A stretch of 64,000 nt of DNA from Desmodus rotundus. Taxonomy: Eukaryota > Chordata > Mammalia > Chiroptera > Phyllostomidae. The translations under genes were made by a program, and so were the position numbers. This document shows positions 45,401 to 56,508 of this stretch, piece by piece (positions within the stretch are counted from its first letter, which is position 1; each line of letters starts with the position of its first letter). The stretch is taken from positions 174,869,622-174,933,621 of the forward strand of contig NC_071388.1 in the NCBI RefSeq assembly GCF_022682495.2. Reading direction: 5' to 3'. The notes under the pieces were generated by a model. That model worked only from the letters and a program-made list of their open reading frames with translations, was not told the DNA's origin and made no database searches.

Positions 45401-46090
45401 CTGTAGTTTGAGATCAGAAAAATGTATCTTTTGCAGATCCGTGTGAGAATCCAGATCTTCTTTCTTGCTTTGACTTTACCAGGAGTTCTAAAGCAGCTTG
45501 ACATTACGTATGATCCAAACATCAGTTGTTCTCAAAATTACAGAAGTGTAAATTTCATATATAGACACTGTTTATCTTATCATTTTCAGCTGAATTTATT
45601 AAGCAATGCTATTAACTCTGTAGTAAAAGCTAATTTCTAAAGCCAACTTGCCCTAACTCACAGTGCTGAGGGATCAAGTTGACCCTGGTTAACTTGACTG
45701 GATCCCAATTCTAAGGGACACCAAAGACAATTGTTTAAATTGTCCCACAGTAACATTTATTGTTTTTCATTTGCCTTGAAAGATGTGGAGAGGTCTTGTA
45801 GTGTCCATTCATTCACTCATGGCGACTTGAGGAACAATTTCTCAAGATCCTACATGTTATTTGAATTCTACTAGGTATCAGAGAACTAACCACAGTCTAG
45901 TGGAGGAAAAATCTAGTCAACAGGTAATTCCAACATAATATAGTAAGTTCTAAAAATATATATATGAATGTGCTATAGGAACAAAGATGATAAAAACAAC
46001 TAATTATGTTTTATCAAATGCCATAATTTGAAAAGAAACACCAGATAAGAAGATACTTGTTCTTGATCATAAAGCACCTGTGCTAGTTTC
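45401..46090. other. No gene recognised; ancient repeat trace
   Basis: Unclassified for the most part. 45840-46060 ('ctaggtatcagagaactaac', 'cacagtctagtggaggaaaa', 'gtgctataggaacaaagatg') resembles the early part of the unnamed ancient repeat seen elsewhere in the window. Confidence 0.4.
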
Positions 46091-46268
46091 TTACGTCGAG
46101 GTCTCAGGAAAGAAAATTCTGGACAAAGAGATCACTTTGTATATACAGGGCTGGAGGCATGGAAAGCTCATCCTGTGTCCAGAAAATGAGAGCCAGTGAA
46201 AACAAAGGTGGAAGGAACAGGGGAAGGAGGGCTGGAGATCAAGGATAGAATGAGGTGGCCTTTGGAAC

Positions 46269-46425
46269 CAGGGCTTCACAAGCTTTGATGTGCAAACAGA
46301 TCACCTGGACAATCTGTTGGACAAAGTGCAACTTCTTTCTGGTTGAGCTGGTGGGGCCTCCGTTCTGCATCTCTGACCAGATAGGTGGTGCTGCTGCTGG
46401 GTGGCAGACCACAGGTGAACAGCAG
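46269..46425 (+). mobile_element. MER5-like nonautonomous hAT element
   Basis: 'cagggcttcacaagctttga', 'tgtgcaaacagatcacctgg', 'gagctggtggggcctccgtt', 'ctgcatctctgacca' follow the MER5 pattern 'ttctcaaactttgatgtgcatcagaatcacctgg...ggggtggggcctgagattctgcatttctaac'. It ends in 'tggtgctgctgctggg', corresponding to 'ggtgatgctgatgctgctgg'. No coding capacity. Confidence 0.72.
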
Positions 46426-46469
46426 CATGCTCCCCAGCTCTAAGCGTTTTAGCCCTCTTCCCTCTTCTG

Positions 46470-46620
46470 GAAGTCAACTCAATGCTATTGTCATTTTAAG
46501 CAGAGAAGTAAGACGATCCAATTTTGTAATTTCAAAGATAAAGCTGTAGCTACGAGGAGTATGGACTCCATATAAGAAAGAATGGGGATAGGGGACAGCT
46601 GTTGAGAGGAACTTGTTCAG
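46470..46620 (+). repeat. Ancient mammal-wide repeat fragment
   Basis: 'ttttaagcagagaagtaaga', 'cgatccaattttgtaatttc', 'gctacgaggagtatggactc' match 'ttttaagcaggggagtgacatgatcagatttgcatttt...agaatggactg' of the unnamed ancient repeat also present at 33790, 36440, 55950 and 60480. Confidence 0.55.
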
Positions 46621-49600
46621 GAGAGAAATGCTGAGAGCCTACAGTCAGCAGTGATAATGATAAAATTATTTAAAACATTCAACAGGTAAATATGCAAATT
46701 GTGTGGAAATGCTGGGTAAGGAGAGGGAAGTGGCAACAGCTCTCTTCTCTGCAAAATATGCACCAGGCAGCCATAATAAAACCTGGCCCCACTCCATGCA
46801 CACCCCTGTACTCTCCAGTGAAAAAGTAGAAACAGAATTTGCTTTCCTTAGTGCTAAAAAAAGGACTTAGTGACAGGACTCATTCCAACAGGAAATATAC
46901 AAGAGAAATATTTGGCGTATAATAGCTAACCTCCACTCTGCAAAAACTGATGTCAGAGGAATTTAGACTCTGCCAATGTAGGAGCTTTATTTTAAGGTTC
47001 TAGAAAAAAAAGTCAGATGGTAAGCTCTGTGTATTTTCTTAAGAATGGGGTAGGCATTTCTCCTTTTTGAGTGGTTTAAGCCTACCAAAGACTGTGATTT
47101 TTATGGTCTTTTTAAATCCAGTTGCTAGTGCTGCAATGTACAGCTTCAGTAGCGCTCAATAGGCAATGGAATCAGCTGTATTTATGAAATTAACTGCACG
47201 CAGCTGCTTGGTCCAAAGACTAGTTCCGATAACCTTCACAGAATGAGTGTGGATATAAACATTGCATAGAAATGAAACTATAATTTCTATGCCTTTTAAA
47301 AGAATACCATCAGATAGCAATAGGTTGATAAAACTTTACACTTGTCTTATTCAACGTGATTTAATCATTTGTAAATACAGGAAAAACATAGCAGAATGGC
47401 AAAATTGTAAAATGAGGATGTACGAATCAGACTGGAATCCAGAGATGAAATTAAGCAATGTACTGTATATTATTTTAAGATGCACATGCAGTAACGAGGC
47501 ACACGAATTGGACTCTGAGCTTTGTAGCAGCCATGTATCAGATAAAGCTATTCATCTATTATTCCACATGAATGTTGAAACAACTTCTCTTTTGTACCGA
47601 ATGGGAGAAAAATGAGTAAGCCACCACATGGCTGCACTATAAAATTATGTTTCAACCTTTAGCAAGTTACTTGTAGCTCATTCTTGATGTGCTATGGCTG
47701 GTGTCTTGTAGCTCCTCCGAAGATTTGTTCTTTAGTGTATTTACTAAGGCATATTTGTGACATCTGGCAGCATCTAAATTTGACATTTATTTATCTTGTG
47801 CTGAACTTCTGATGTGATGTGTTAATTTGATTTTTTCTTATTTGTTTTGATAAACTTACAGTGTTTTTCTAGAGTCAAAAATTGAGGTAGTTTCTCAGGG
47901 TTTAAAAAATTAAAATTGAGTGAATCATGGGATATCAACAACACTTATTAAATCTCTGAAGGTTAAAAACATGACTTATCACGTGTTCACAGAATTGGGT
48001 TTTCCAGTGTAGCCTGTAATGACAGACAAATATTACACACGATCAGTATATGGAGAACAGCTGGGAGATGTTTTATACCTGCTATCAGAAAATAATAGTT
48101 TAAAATTGACCTTGCTACCTTGGTACTGATTTTCTACTACACCACTACAAGGGAACCCTTAATGTAAGGTTTCGACGTCTGTATCAATTGCTATTCTCAA
48201 CTAAAACTTATTCTCTTAAAATCAATATTCCTGTTTATAAACTAGTTCTCTGAGTTATTACAAAACATGATGATGTTTTGAACAAGCTAATGGTCAAAAG
48301 AATGTTAATCGATTTTCCTACTTGGAAACAAATTGTGCAGATAGCTGCCTTTTATTCCATACTGAGTTGGTTCATTTGTAGACTGATTTAATTTTGATTC
48401 AGAAGGATGATAAGAAATAAGAAAATGTTTGAATTTTCAAGTCATTCCTCTCTGTTGTGACATTTTGTTCTTTTATTCCATCATCTCCATTAGTTTGCCA
48501 ACTGGCACTGACAGGGGTGTAAAACTACTGCAAATTGTTACTTCAGCGGTGCTCTGCCTGCCAAAACCAGATCAGCCGCTCCTCTCAATGCACCTTTCAC
48601 CCTTTCCTCGCTGAAGCACTCTGAGCCTGCATTGCCGCTGGGCTATAAATCTCACCAGCAGCATTTGAATGTAATCACCTGACTTCTACCACTTTAAGAT
48701 AAACATGCATGGATGCAATCATTATGAAAATGAATGTCTAGCCTGCAAATTGGAGGGGTGTGGGGTACATCACCACAGGGACGAGCACCACACTCTTTCC
48801 TTTTTATGGCTTCACTGGAACTGATTTATCCATCTTTTTCTCATCTCCCCTGTCTCAGTAGTTATAAACTGCATCACCTTTCCTTAACCCAAGAATGCAG
48901 TCAAGCTTTTCCCTATCGGAGACCTTCTGATGGGGCACTGCGGGTCACCTGACAAAGGGCGGGCTGAAGTGATGGATGTCACACTTTCTTCTGTGGATCT
49001 AGATGCTTTGCCCCTTCTCTGGGTCAAATTAAGACTTTTGAGAATAATTTCTGGATCCCTACACAGCTGTGAAACTGTCAGGATCTGTTGGATGGGTAAG
49101 ATCAGCAAGTATTTCAGATTTATTCAGCCAACCACAGAGAAGCAGGCTGAACACATACAAATTTTCAGATGACACAGATAATCAGTTAGAAAATGGGTTT
49201 CTTGGCTGACACCTGGCAAGCGGAATTTAAACATGTAAGGACAGAAGGGTCATATTGATCCTAGAACTAAGAAGAAACACAGATATATTCTTTCAGTATG
49301 TCAAACTTTGTTATGAGCCATGGGCGCCTCCTTCTTCCTCATTATCTGTCCTCATAGTCCAACAAACACATCCATTTGGAAAACTACATATTAATCACTC
49401 TGGACCTGTTTTGCTTCTTCCAAATAGCACTGTTTTTATTTTTATTAATATTTTATTAATATTTATTACTTATATGTCAAGAATTAACTCTTCTCATTGG
49501 CTAGGATATTGGACATACATCCTCTGAAAAGCTGTTGCAACTAAACTTCTCATAAAAGGGACGTTAATTAACTGGGAAAGCATATGATGAAGGAACCATT

Positions 49601-50739
49601 ATCCCTCCTTATCACAAACACCACCACTTGAATGAAATTGCATAGCACAGAACTACTTTTTTTAAGTTTTCTCATTTGGAAGGATAAACATTTGTAAATC
49701 AGTATGTCTTAAAGGTTTGAAAAGTTTCCCTCCTTTTTTTCAGTCTAACTGAACATTATTTTAAACTAGAAGTCAGACATAAGTGGTAGAGAGGAGATAG
49801 GCAACTAAGTAAAACACATTCTCAAGCTAATATATAACAAGGAAAATCCATCTATGAATTAAAAAATATATCCTCCACAGCTGTAATAGAAAAATATACT
49901 TCATAATTTTTAAAACAATTATTATAGAAACATAAATGTTCTTGCAATCTATTTTATATTGTATCAAGTTTTTAATAGACACCTTAAAGGATTAATTTTT
50001 AAAGTCTCCAAGGACGCCCTTAAATTTAAAGTATGATAACAATTTCATTTAAGTTCAGAGAAAAGGTGAAATATTTTAGAGAAAGTTAGTTAAATTACAA
50101 TTTTGTTTTAAAAAATACCAATAAACATGGGCATATCTACTAAAATCCAGACAGAAATGGAAAAATTCAGTCCAATATTCAGATATTTGAAAAAGAAGCA
50201 ATATTCTCCCTCCCTCCAAATAAAGAAAGGTAAGGTTATTTGTAAACATTTTCTGAAACATTTTTATGTTTATTCATTACACCTAGTTGAATATTACTTT
50301 ATACATAAAATAAGTCCTTAATGTGTTGTGCTAATTAATTAGGTGATGGGAAAAAAGTCGAATCTGAATAACTTACCATTCCTTTTCTATGGAAATGTTC
50401 CCAATTGTGAATACATTTGCTAAGTCTATATGACAGATTGGGTAACAAAGTCCTGTAAATTATTCAGGTATCTCAAACACATTCACTTATTGGTGTGAAA
50501 ATACTGTCTGATATATTTCAGGAAAAAAAGCACCAGAATTTGTATGAGAACAAGAAAAGGTGGTGACTACAACTGCCAGGCCCAGACTGAAGGTATGGCT
50601 GCATATTCCGGGTTTCAGGGCACAGCTCGATGTACTCTAGATAATGCCACACTAATTATTCTTGAGATAAAGGAAAAGACACAGTCGCTAGTAGTATGAA
50701 GAGAAAATAACTCATAGTCACTAAATGACTTGGTATTTT
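46621..50739. other. No gene or named repeat recognised over about 4 kb
   Basis: This is the longest stretch between recognised repeats apart from 25.0-29.3 kb and 50.9-53.6 kb. Open frames (47262-47615, 117 codons; 48429-48614; 48734-49172; 49255-49527; 50127-50321) show no domain. A 20-bp hairpin, CAAAACATGATGATGTTTTG, lies at 48261-48280. Lack of repeats can mean conserved non-coding DNA or simply decay beyond recognition by eye. Confidence 0.45.
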
Positions 50740-50870
50740 ATACTCAGGACCTTGGTGCCTTCTCCTCACTTTTGCGGTAGGAAACAGGTTGAGAGAGGCT
50801 CCATAACTTCTCCACAGCTGTGAAACCCAGCTTGGTTAGACTCCAAAACCTGTCCTTTTACCTCCTGCTT
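50740..50870 (-). repeat. MIR SINE fragment
   Basis: Plus strand 'ccttctcctcacttttgcgg', 'taggaaacaggttgagagag', 'ctccataacttctccacagc', 'tgtgaaacccagcttggtta' follows reversed MIR 'ccccattttacagatgaggaaactgaggcacagagaggttaagtaacttgccca...cacagctag'. Confidence 0.65.
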
Positions 50871-53663
50871 TGGCTGCTTTAAAAGAATGCCCCCTCTTCC
50901 CACGTTAGGCAACTCATTCATTCATTTTCCTATTGTACCTATTTATTTATTTGTACGAATTTAGGGATAATTCTTGTTTGGGGTCTTTGAATTTTGTTGT
51001 TTTGCTAAAGAACTTAGCACCACTGTATTTAGTTACATGTTGTATAGTGAAGCATTCTTACTCTGACAGCTGGAATGCTAAGCCCATGAATGAGGTTATC
51101 AGCTCCACATGACTTCCCTCCACCAGGCTTCTGACAGCTCCTCCCTCCATCTTGGGAGAATCAGGTGCACTGATGGCACCTGGATGGCATTGGAGCATTT
51201 GCAAATGATTCCCTAACAGCAACTACAGAGAAGAATTTACCAGACCTTGTTATTCATCAAGGTATAATTTTGTAAATGCTTACAGAAAGCAACATATTGA
51301 CTAACAGTACAGTACATTATAGAGGGTTCATTAAATATCACAAGCTACCTAATTCACAGCTATTATCTGTGTGAATTCTCAATATTGTTAGAATATTTTC
51401 CCGTCTGTCTATAAGCGCTGCCCCTCTGCCTTCTCTCCTACCCCTTTCTTTCCTACATCCAAAATATAAAAATATTTATTTGGGGAACATTTGGGAAGAC
51501 AACAATGCAATTTTTTGTCTGTTTAAACTAGATTAGAAGTCCCTGTATTTATTTTGGAGAAGCTAATGACTGGCTAGCATGGAATGATTATTTGGGGCAA
51601 ATGTTGAAACACTGTGCTAAGGCAAGATAAGAGCAGAGTTGACTCTGTCTGAAGTCAAAAATGGAGCAACACTAAAATTTTGTAATTTTAATTAGTTTTA
51701 CATTAATCAAAAAGTCAAATCTTTTAAATTTATGTCCTAAATATACCAATTCGAGGTATTTGGGGCATTTTTAGTAACAATCTTTTTATATTTATGTGTT
51801 ATTCTTCCTAATAGTGAGCCTGAACTTAACAAAAATCTTAAAACTACAAAAAAAGACCCAACAGAACTTACACTTTTGCATCCTTCTAATCTTAATTTTA
51901 ACAACGATGCCATGTGTACATACTCTATGGCAACCCACTGATTTAAAGTCTTGAGATACATAGGTCTGGGCTGTTTTGTAGTATTTCTTAGTGCAAAGTT
52001 ACACAATTCTACAGTGTGGAATAGTGACATGGTTTGCATTTCCAACCCTGATTTGGCACTGCAACCAATTTTCAGATCATTGCAACTTTCAGTCTTTTAA
52101 ATAAGTTTCGCCTTTCACATTAATTAAGGTCCCAATAAACCATCTGTCACAAATGATTTCTTTAATTTGCCAATTTATATAAGCCTATTTTCAAAAAGCT
52201 AAAAATACTATTTTTATTCAATGTCTAGACATATATTTTTCATTTTTCTAAACCACTCAATTTAAGAAATACTTAAGAACTGACATATGAAGTAGCAACT
52301 CAGCATTAGCATAATATAATATTCTTAGTTTTAATTTAGATTACTAAAAATATTCTAATAAATCACTTTAATTTTCAAACTTGCTTTTAGTATCACCTAC
52401 TACTGTAAACATGCCCAAATTGTTTTTTCTTTATAAATTCTTGTCCAATCAGATAATATTCTGATAAGAGAAAGTATATGCCAAAAATGAATACTTGAAT
52501 TTGCAGATAGAAAATTAACTTCCAAACAAGTTAACTATTGCCACCTTATCTCAGGGAAAAAGTAGACAAACAGCATATATTTTAATTCCATGCAACTTAT
52601 TTTTAATAAGACAGAAAGTGCTGGGTAGTCAGCATTAGTAAGGCTACAAGATTTTGAATATGCCAGAAGCTTATCAGGTATAACACGCTAATTTTTTTTC
52701 TAATAGTGTAATGAAGTCTGAAGCTTTCAGAAAGATGAGACTCTGATAATAGGCCTATTTAAAACATTAAGAAAACCTTGATTATGGGTTGCTCAGCAGC
52801 TTCCAGATGCTAAAGGAGAAAGCAATTTTGTCATAGGAGATTGTTGCTCACAGAAAATGCATTTCCATTCCAAGGCCGCAGCAGCACATTTCGGCTTTTC
52901 CCCGGAGGTAGCGGAACTCTCCAGTGTGTATCAGATGATGCATTCGGGGTGATTTGTGAATCTGCATCTGATATGTATTGCCATAATATATGTTTCAATA
53001 GCCACAGATTTCCTCTGGGACATTCCTGGATGCTCCATATGTGTGTATTGAGCACAGAGTAATCTTAACCTGTTCTGGCCTGGGGCTCCTAAATTAGGTA
53101 TTTTAGCTCTGGTGCCAGTTTATATTGCTATGTACCTATGGGCCAAGGCTGAATAAACCATGAGGAGTCCTGGGATCCTCACGCAGGCCTTAGAATTGAC
53201 ACCTTGATAGTTCCCTAATAAGTATATTCTAGGTCGATTGTTTGTTGTTTTGGGGGTTTTTTATTCCTTTTTTTTAATACCAATTCTCTCATTAGGGTAC
53301 CTCTAGTCATTTTGGAAATATAATCCAGTGGAGAATTTGTAAGAGAAGAAAATGAAATATTCTGACACTTTTTACCAGCATATTAAAAAATATGGAAAGA
53401 AATAATATTATCTTAAGATAATAGTAGTATCCTTTTGGCCATGCAATAGGTGGTTCTTGGGTTATTCAAGAAAAAAGGACACTTTTAGAAGAAAATATTT
53501 TAATATTTTAGCTCTTGTCACTTTGAAAAATCCCCCATGCAAGACTTTGAAGACCTCACATCTGTTCTTACATTTCAGTTTTAAGAAGCATCATGACTTC
53601 AAAATTGTTAAAATATGAAAATGTTATAGCACAGACTTAAGGAAATGTGATATTTATAATTAA
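50871..53663. other. No gene recognised; one perfect palindrome
   Basis: AT-rich, unclassified. Holds an 18-bp perfect palindrome TATTATCTTAAGATAATA at 53406-53423. Open frames at 51737-52045 (minus, 102 codons) and 52831-53062 (both strands) have no recognised domain. 52800-53060 is less AT-rich than its surroundings. Confidence 0.45.
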
Positions 53664-53675
53664 AAATTTGCCTAA

Positions 53676-53910
53676 AGCCCTGACTGGTGTAGTTCAGTGG
53701 GTTGGGCATCATCCCGCAGACTGAAAGTTCATTGGCTCAATTCCTGGTCACGGCACATGCCTGGGTTGTAGGCCTGGTGCTCGGTTGGGGGTGTGGGAGA
53801 GGCAACCAATAGATGTTTCTCTTGCATGTCCACATTTCTCTCCCTCTCTTTCTTCCTCCCTTCCCCTCTCTCTAAAAAATAAATAAATAAAAATAAATAT
53901 CTTAAAAAAT
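53676..53910 (+). mobile_element. VES SINE
   Basis: Full-length copy: 'agccctgactggtgtagttc' with A-box-like motif, 'cattggctcaattcctggtc' as a degenerate B box, 'cggcacatgcctgggttgta', 'gagaggcaaccaatagatgt', a pyrimidine tract and an A-rich (AAAT)n tail. Flanks AAATTTGCCTA (53664-53674) and AAATTTACCTA (53911-53921) form an 11-bp target-site duplication with one mismatch. Substitutions in the B box suggest it is no longer transcribed well. Confidence 0.94.
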
Positions 53911-53921
53911 AAATTTACCTA

Positions 53922-54308
53922 TATTGCTCCAGAATTGCTCAGCCTGAGGACTTGACCTTAATGTAGTCATTTGTGGGAATGTAGAAATTTTTAATATGCT
54001 TATAGGTACAGCTGGAAAGACTGCACAATCTATATTATGCACAAAATAAAGTAGGCCTTTGATTTTAGTTGTGGAATTATTTACCATACCCATAGTCATT
54101 CATTTTTAAGAGAAAGATCTCCTTTATTTACATTTGTTTTCACAGCTCTTAAAAAAACTACACTAACATTAAAATATTACATCTGATGTTAACATACGTC
54201 ACTTGGAAACTGCATGGTTTTCTCTAAATATGTAACAGATACAAAATATTTATAGGTGACTTAGATTGTATTACATTGCAATGTATAATCTTAAAGGTAA
54301 AATCATCC
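53922..54308. other. No gene recognised
   Basis: AT-rich DNA between two oppositely oriented VES copies. Confidence 0.45.
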
Positions 54309-54316
54309 ATTAATAC

Positions 54317-54530
54317 TATTTTTTAAAATATTTTATTTATTTATTTTTAGACAGAGGGGAAGGGAGGGAGAAATATAGGGAGAGAAACATCAATATGCGG
54401 TCCCCCTTTCACGTGCCCCCTACTAGGGACCTGCCTGCAACCCAGGCATTCATGCCAGCTGGGAATTGAACTGACAACCCTTTGGTTCACAGGCCGGCAC
54501 TCAATCCACTGAGCCACACCAGCCAGGGCC
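54317..54530 (-). mobile_element. VES SINE
   Basis: Minus strand starts GGCCCTGGCTGGTGTGGCTC, then 'agtggattgagtgccggcct', 'gtgaaccaaagggttgtcag', 'ttcaattcccagctggcatg', 'aatgcctgggttgcaggcag', a G-rich purine tract in plus-strand view, and a T-rich (ATTT)n tail at 54317-54347. Flanking ATTAATAC occurs at 54309-54316 and 54531-54538, with CC before both copies, a target-site duplication of 8-10 bp. It lies about 400 bp from the plus-strand VES at 53676, so the two could pair as an inverted repeat in RNA. Confidence 0.95.
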
Positions 54531-54540
54531 ATTAATACCA

Positions 54541-55949
54541 TTATTATTACCCCCTTTTATTAGTACTTCAGTGTATATATTAGCAATTTTATTTTGTCCA
54601 GGAAAAGAGAAAAAATAAACATTAAAACTATATTTTCTTTTAAGATTGAGGGTATAAAATAATTTAAATTCAATAAATATAAAACTTTGAACTCAAATTT
54701 TTCTCCAAATTTCATGCAATACCACTCTTTCTTGGATTTTTTTGTTGTTTTTTTAATTTTAAAACAATGCCACCTCCACAATTTTGAGTTTAATTTTTTA
54801 AAGAGTTTTCACATATTTTGAGAAGAGCATTTTTAAAATTTTTTCAAAATAAATAGGAATCTACTAATTAAACTCAGTGTTTCATGACCTATTAAGTCAG
54901 TAGTTATTATAATCCGTCTTTAATTGGATTAGCTATAATTACAATTAAATGGCTCTCTGAATCATAAAAGGTTAAATACAAGTAATTTTCCATTTAAAGA
55001 TTTAAATATGAGTTGATCACAGTAAGAAAGGAAAAATACTTCATTCTAAAGTTAATTGCTAAACCTTTTCACCTACTTTCATGAAGTTGACTTTCTTATC
55101 TCCTGTTTTTTATTCATAAAACCTCTCAAATCTACAATAGTGTCCAAATGTATGCTGTGTTTTAAAAATAATTTTTAATAATTTATAAGTTTTATAATGT
55201 GACTACCACCTATATATAAGTGTGGGATAAAATAATTTTCTTATATTCAGCAGGTTACATCTCCACTTAAATCGAGTGCGCAATAGTGGTATTACTGACC
55301 AGAGGAAAAAGAAAGACCGAAGGCCTCCATGGCCAACTCATTCTTCATGAGCTCTTTCTTTTTTTCTCTTTCTCTCCCTCCCTTTCTCCCTTCTCTCCCC
55401 ACCACATTTTTCTCTCACACGCATACACACATACACATATTTCTTTTAGTTTTTAACACCAAGTTTTTTTAATTAATATTTTCCACCTGTTTCCATTTAC
55501 AGATAAATCATTCAAAGGTAATAAATTAACTTCAAACATATTAAAAATTATATTCAAGAGTCATCAAAAGGTAATACATTGTTGTACTGAATCACTAAGT
55601 TTGAATAATTTGGAAGCTAAAGTCTGCATTTCTTGTTTAGACATTCTGTAATTAACTATTTAATTTGAGAAAATTTTAAAAGAGGGATAAAGAAAGAAAA
55701 ATGCATAAAAGAAATTGTGAATTGTTGTAGTGTGTTATTTACTTCAATTCCACAGTATTGTTAAGGACAAAGCATGCATCAGAAGTCCGTTCTTAATAGA
55801 GGTATATGGTAAGTTCCCAACCATATATTTACAAAGTTGTATGTAATTAGGAACATAAATACAACATTCTATGTTCTCTTCATGTGCACCAGAGAGAGAA
55901 GAAGATATGGCACATAAGCAAGTTACATATAAAGGAATTCATAAGGGTG
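54541..55949. other. No gene recognised; pyrimidine-rich tract
   Basis: Very AT-rich. A C/T-rich tract lies at 55351-55435, ending in CACA units. The minus frame at 54560-54781 is A/T-biased with no domain. Confidence 0.45.
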
Positions 55950-56450
55950 GGGTAACCCAGAGCTGTGAAGTAAGGATTATAATAGGAAATGCAAGTAAAT
56001 GGCATATCAAGAGGAAGGCAGATCATGAACAAAGGCCTGGGGCCAAGACTGTCTCAGCAACAATGCTTAGCCCCATTGAAATACAGCATGAGCCATAAAG
56101 AAGGTGTCATAAAATGAAATTCTGAAAAGGGTAGCTTAAGTGGTATCATTGAGTATCTCAGCTGCCAGCTTGAGGAGTTCAAAATCAACAAAGAATTTCC
56201 AAGGAGGAAATGACATAATGAGAACTGTTTTAGACTGATTCATCATAGATGAAGAGAGCAGAGTGAAGGGACTCTGGAGAGGAGAGAGCGGACATAAAAG
56301 CACTGTAATGGTCCAAGCAAGAGCAATAGATCTCAGGAAGGGACCATCCCAAATGAGTCAGACTACACTGAGCCTGATGGGTAACATACTTTTGAAAACA
56401 CTGGAGATTTAACATTAGAAATTTAATTATCTTACAGGTATCAGAATATT
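55950..56450 (+). repeat. Ancient mammal-wide repeat (same unnamed family)
   Basis: Blocks 'gatcatgaacaaaggcctgg', 'ggaggaaatgacataatgag', 'gaactgttttagactg', 'actctggagaggagagagcg', 'gcactgtaatggtccaagca', 'agagcaatagatctcagg' follow 'agcatgtgcaaaggccctgg', 'gcagggaagtgacatgatc', and 'ggctattgcagtggtccaggcgagagatga'. It abuts the target region of the NPM1 retrocopy. Confidence 0.6.
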
Positions 56451-56508
56451 TATTAGGATACAACTGTATGTGCTATAGGAGACTCCTTGGTCAAAAGAGA
56501 CGAGTCCA

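Noticed and set aside
45124..45522. Domesticated hAT-derived host gene (ZBED5/FAM200 type)
   Set aside because: Only the last part of the transposase is present, the key Cys in the terminal motif is changed, the frame ends early, and an element terminus lies close by. A dead transposon is simpler.
47262..47615. 117-codon plus-strand frame as a possible small gene
   Set aside because: No recognisable domain, A/T-driven composition and no splice or promoter context that I could support. Kept only as part of a possible conserved interval.
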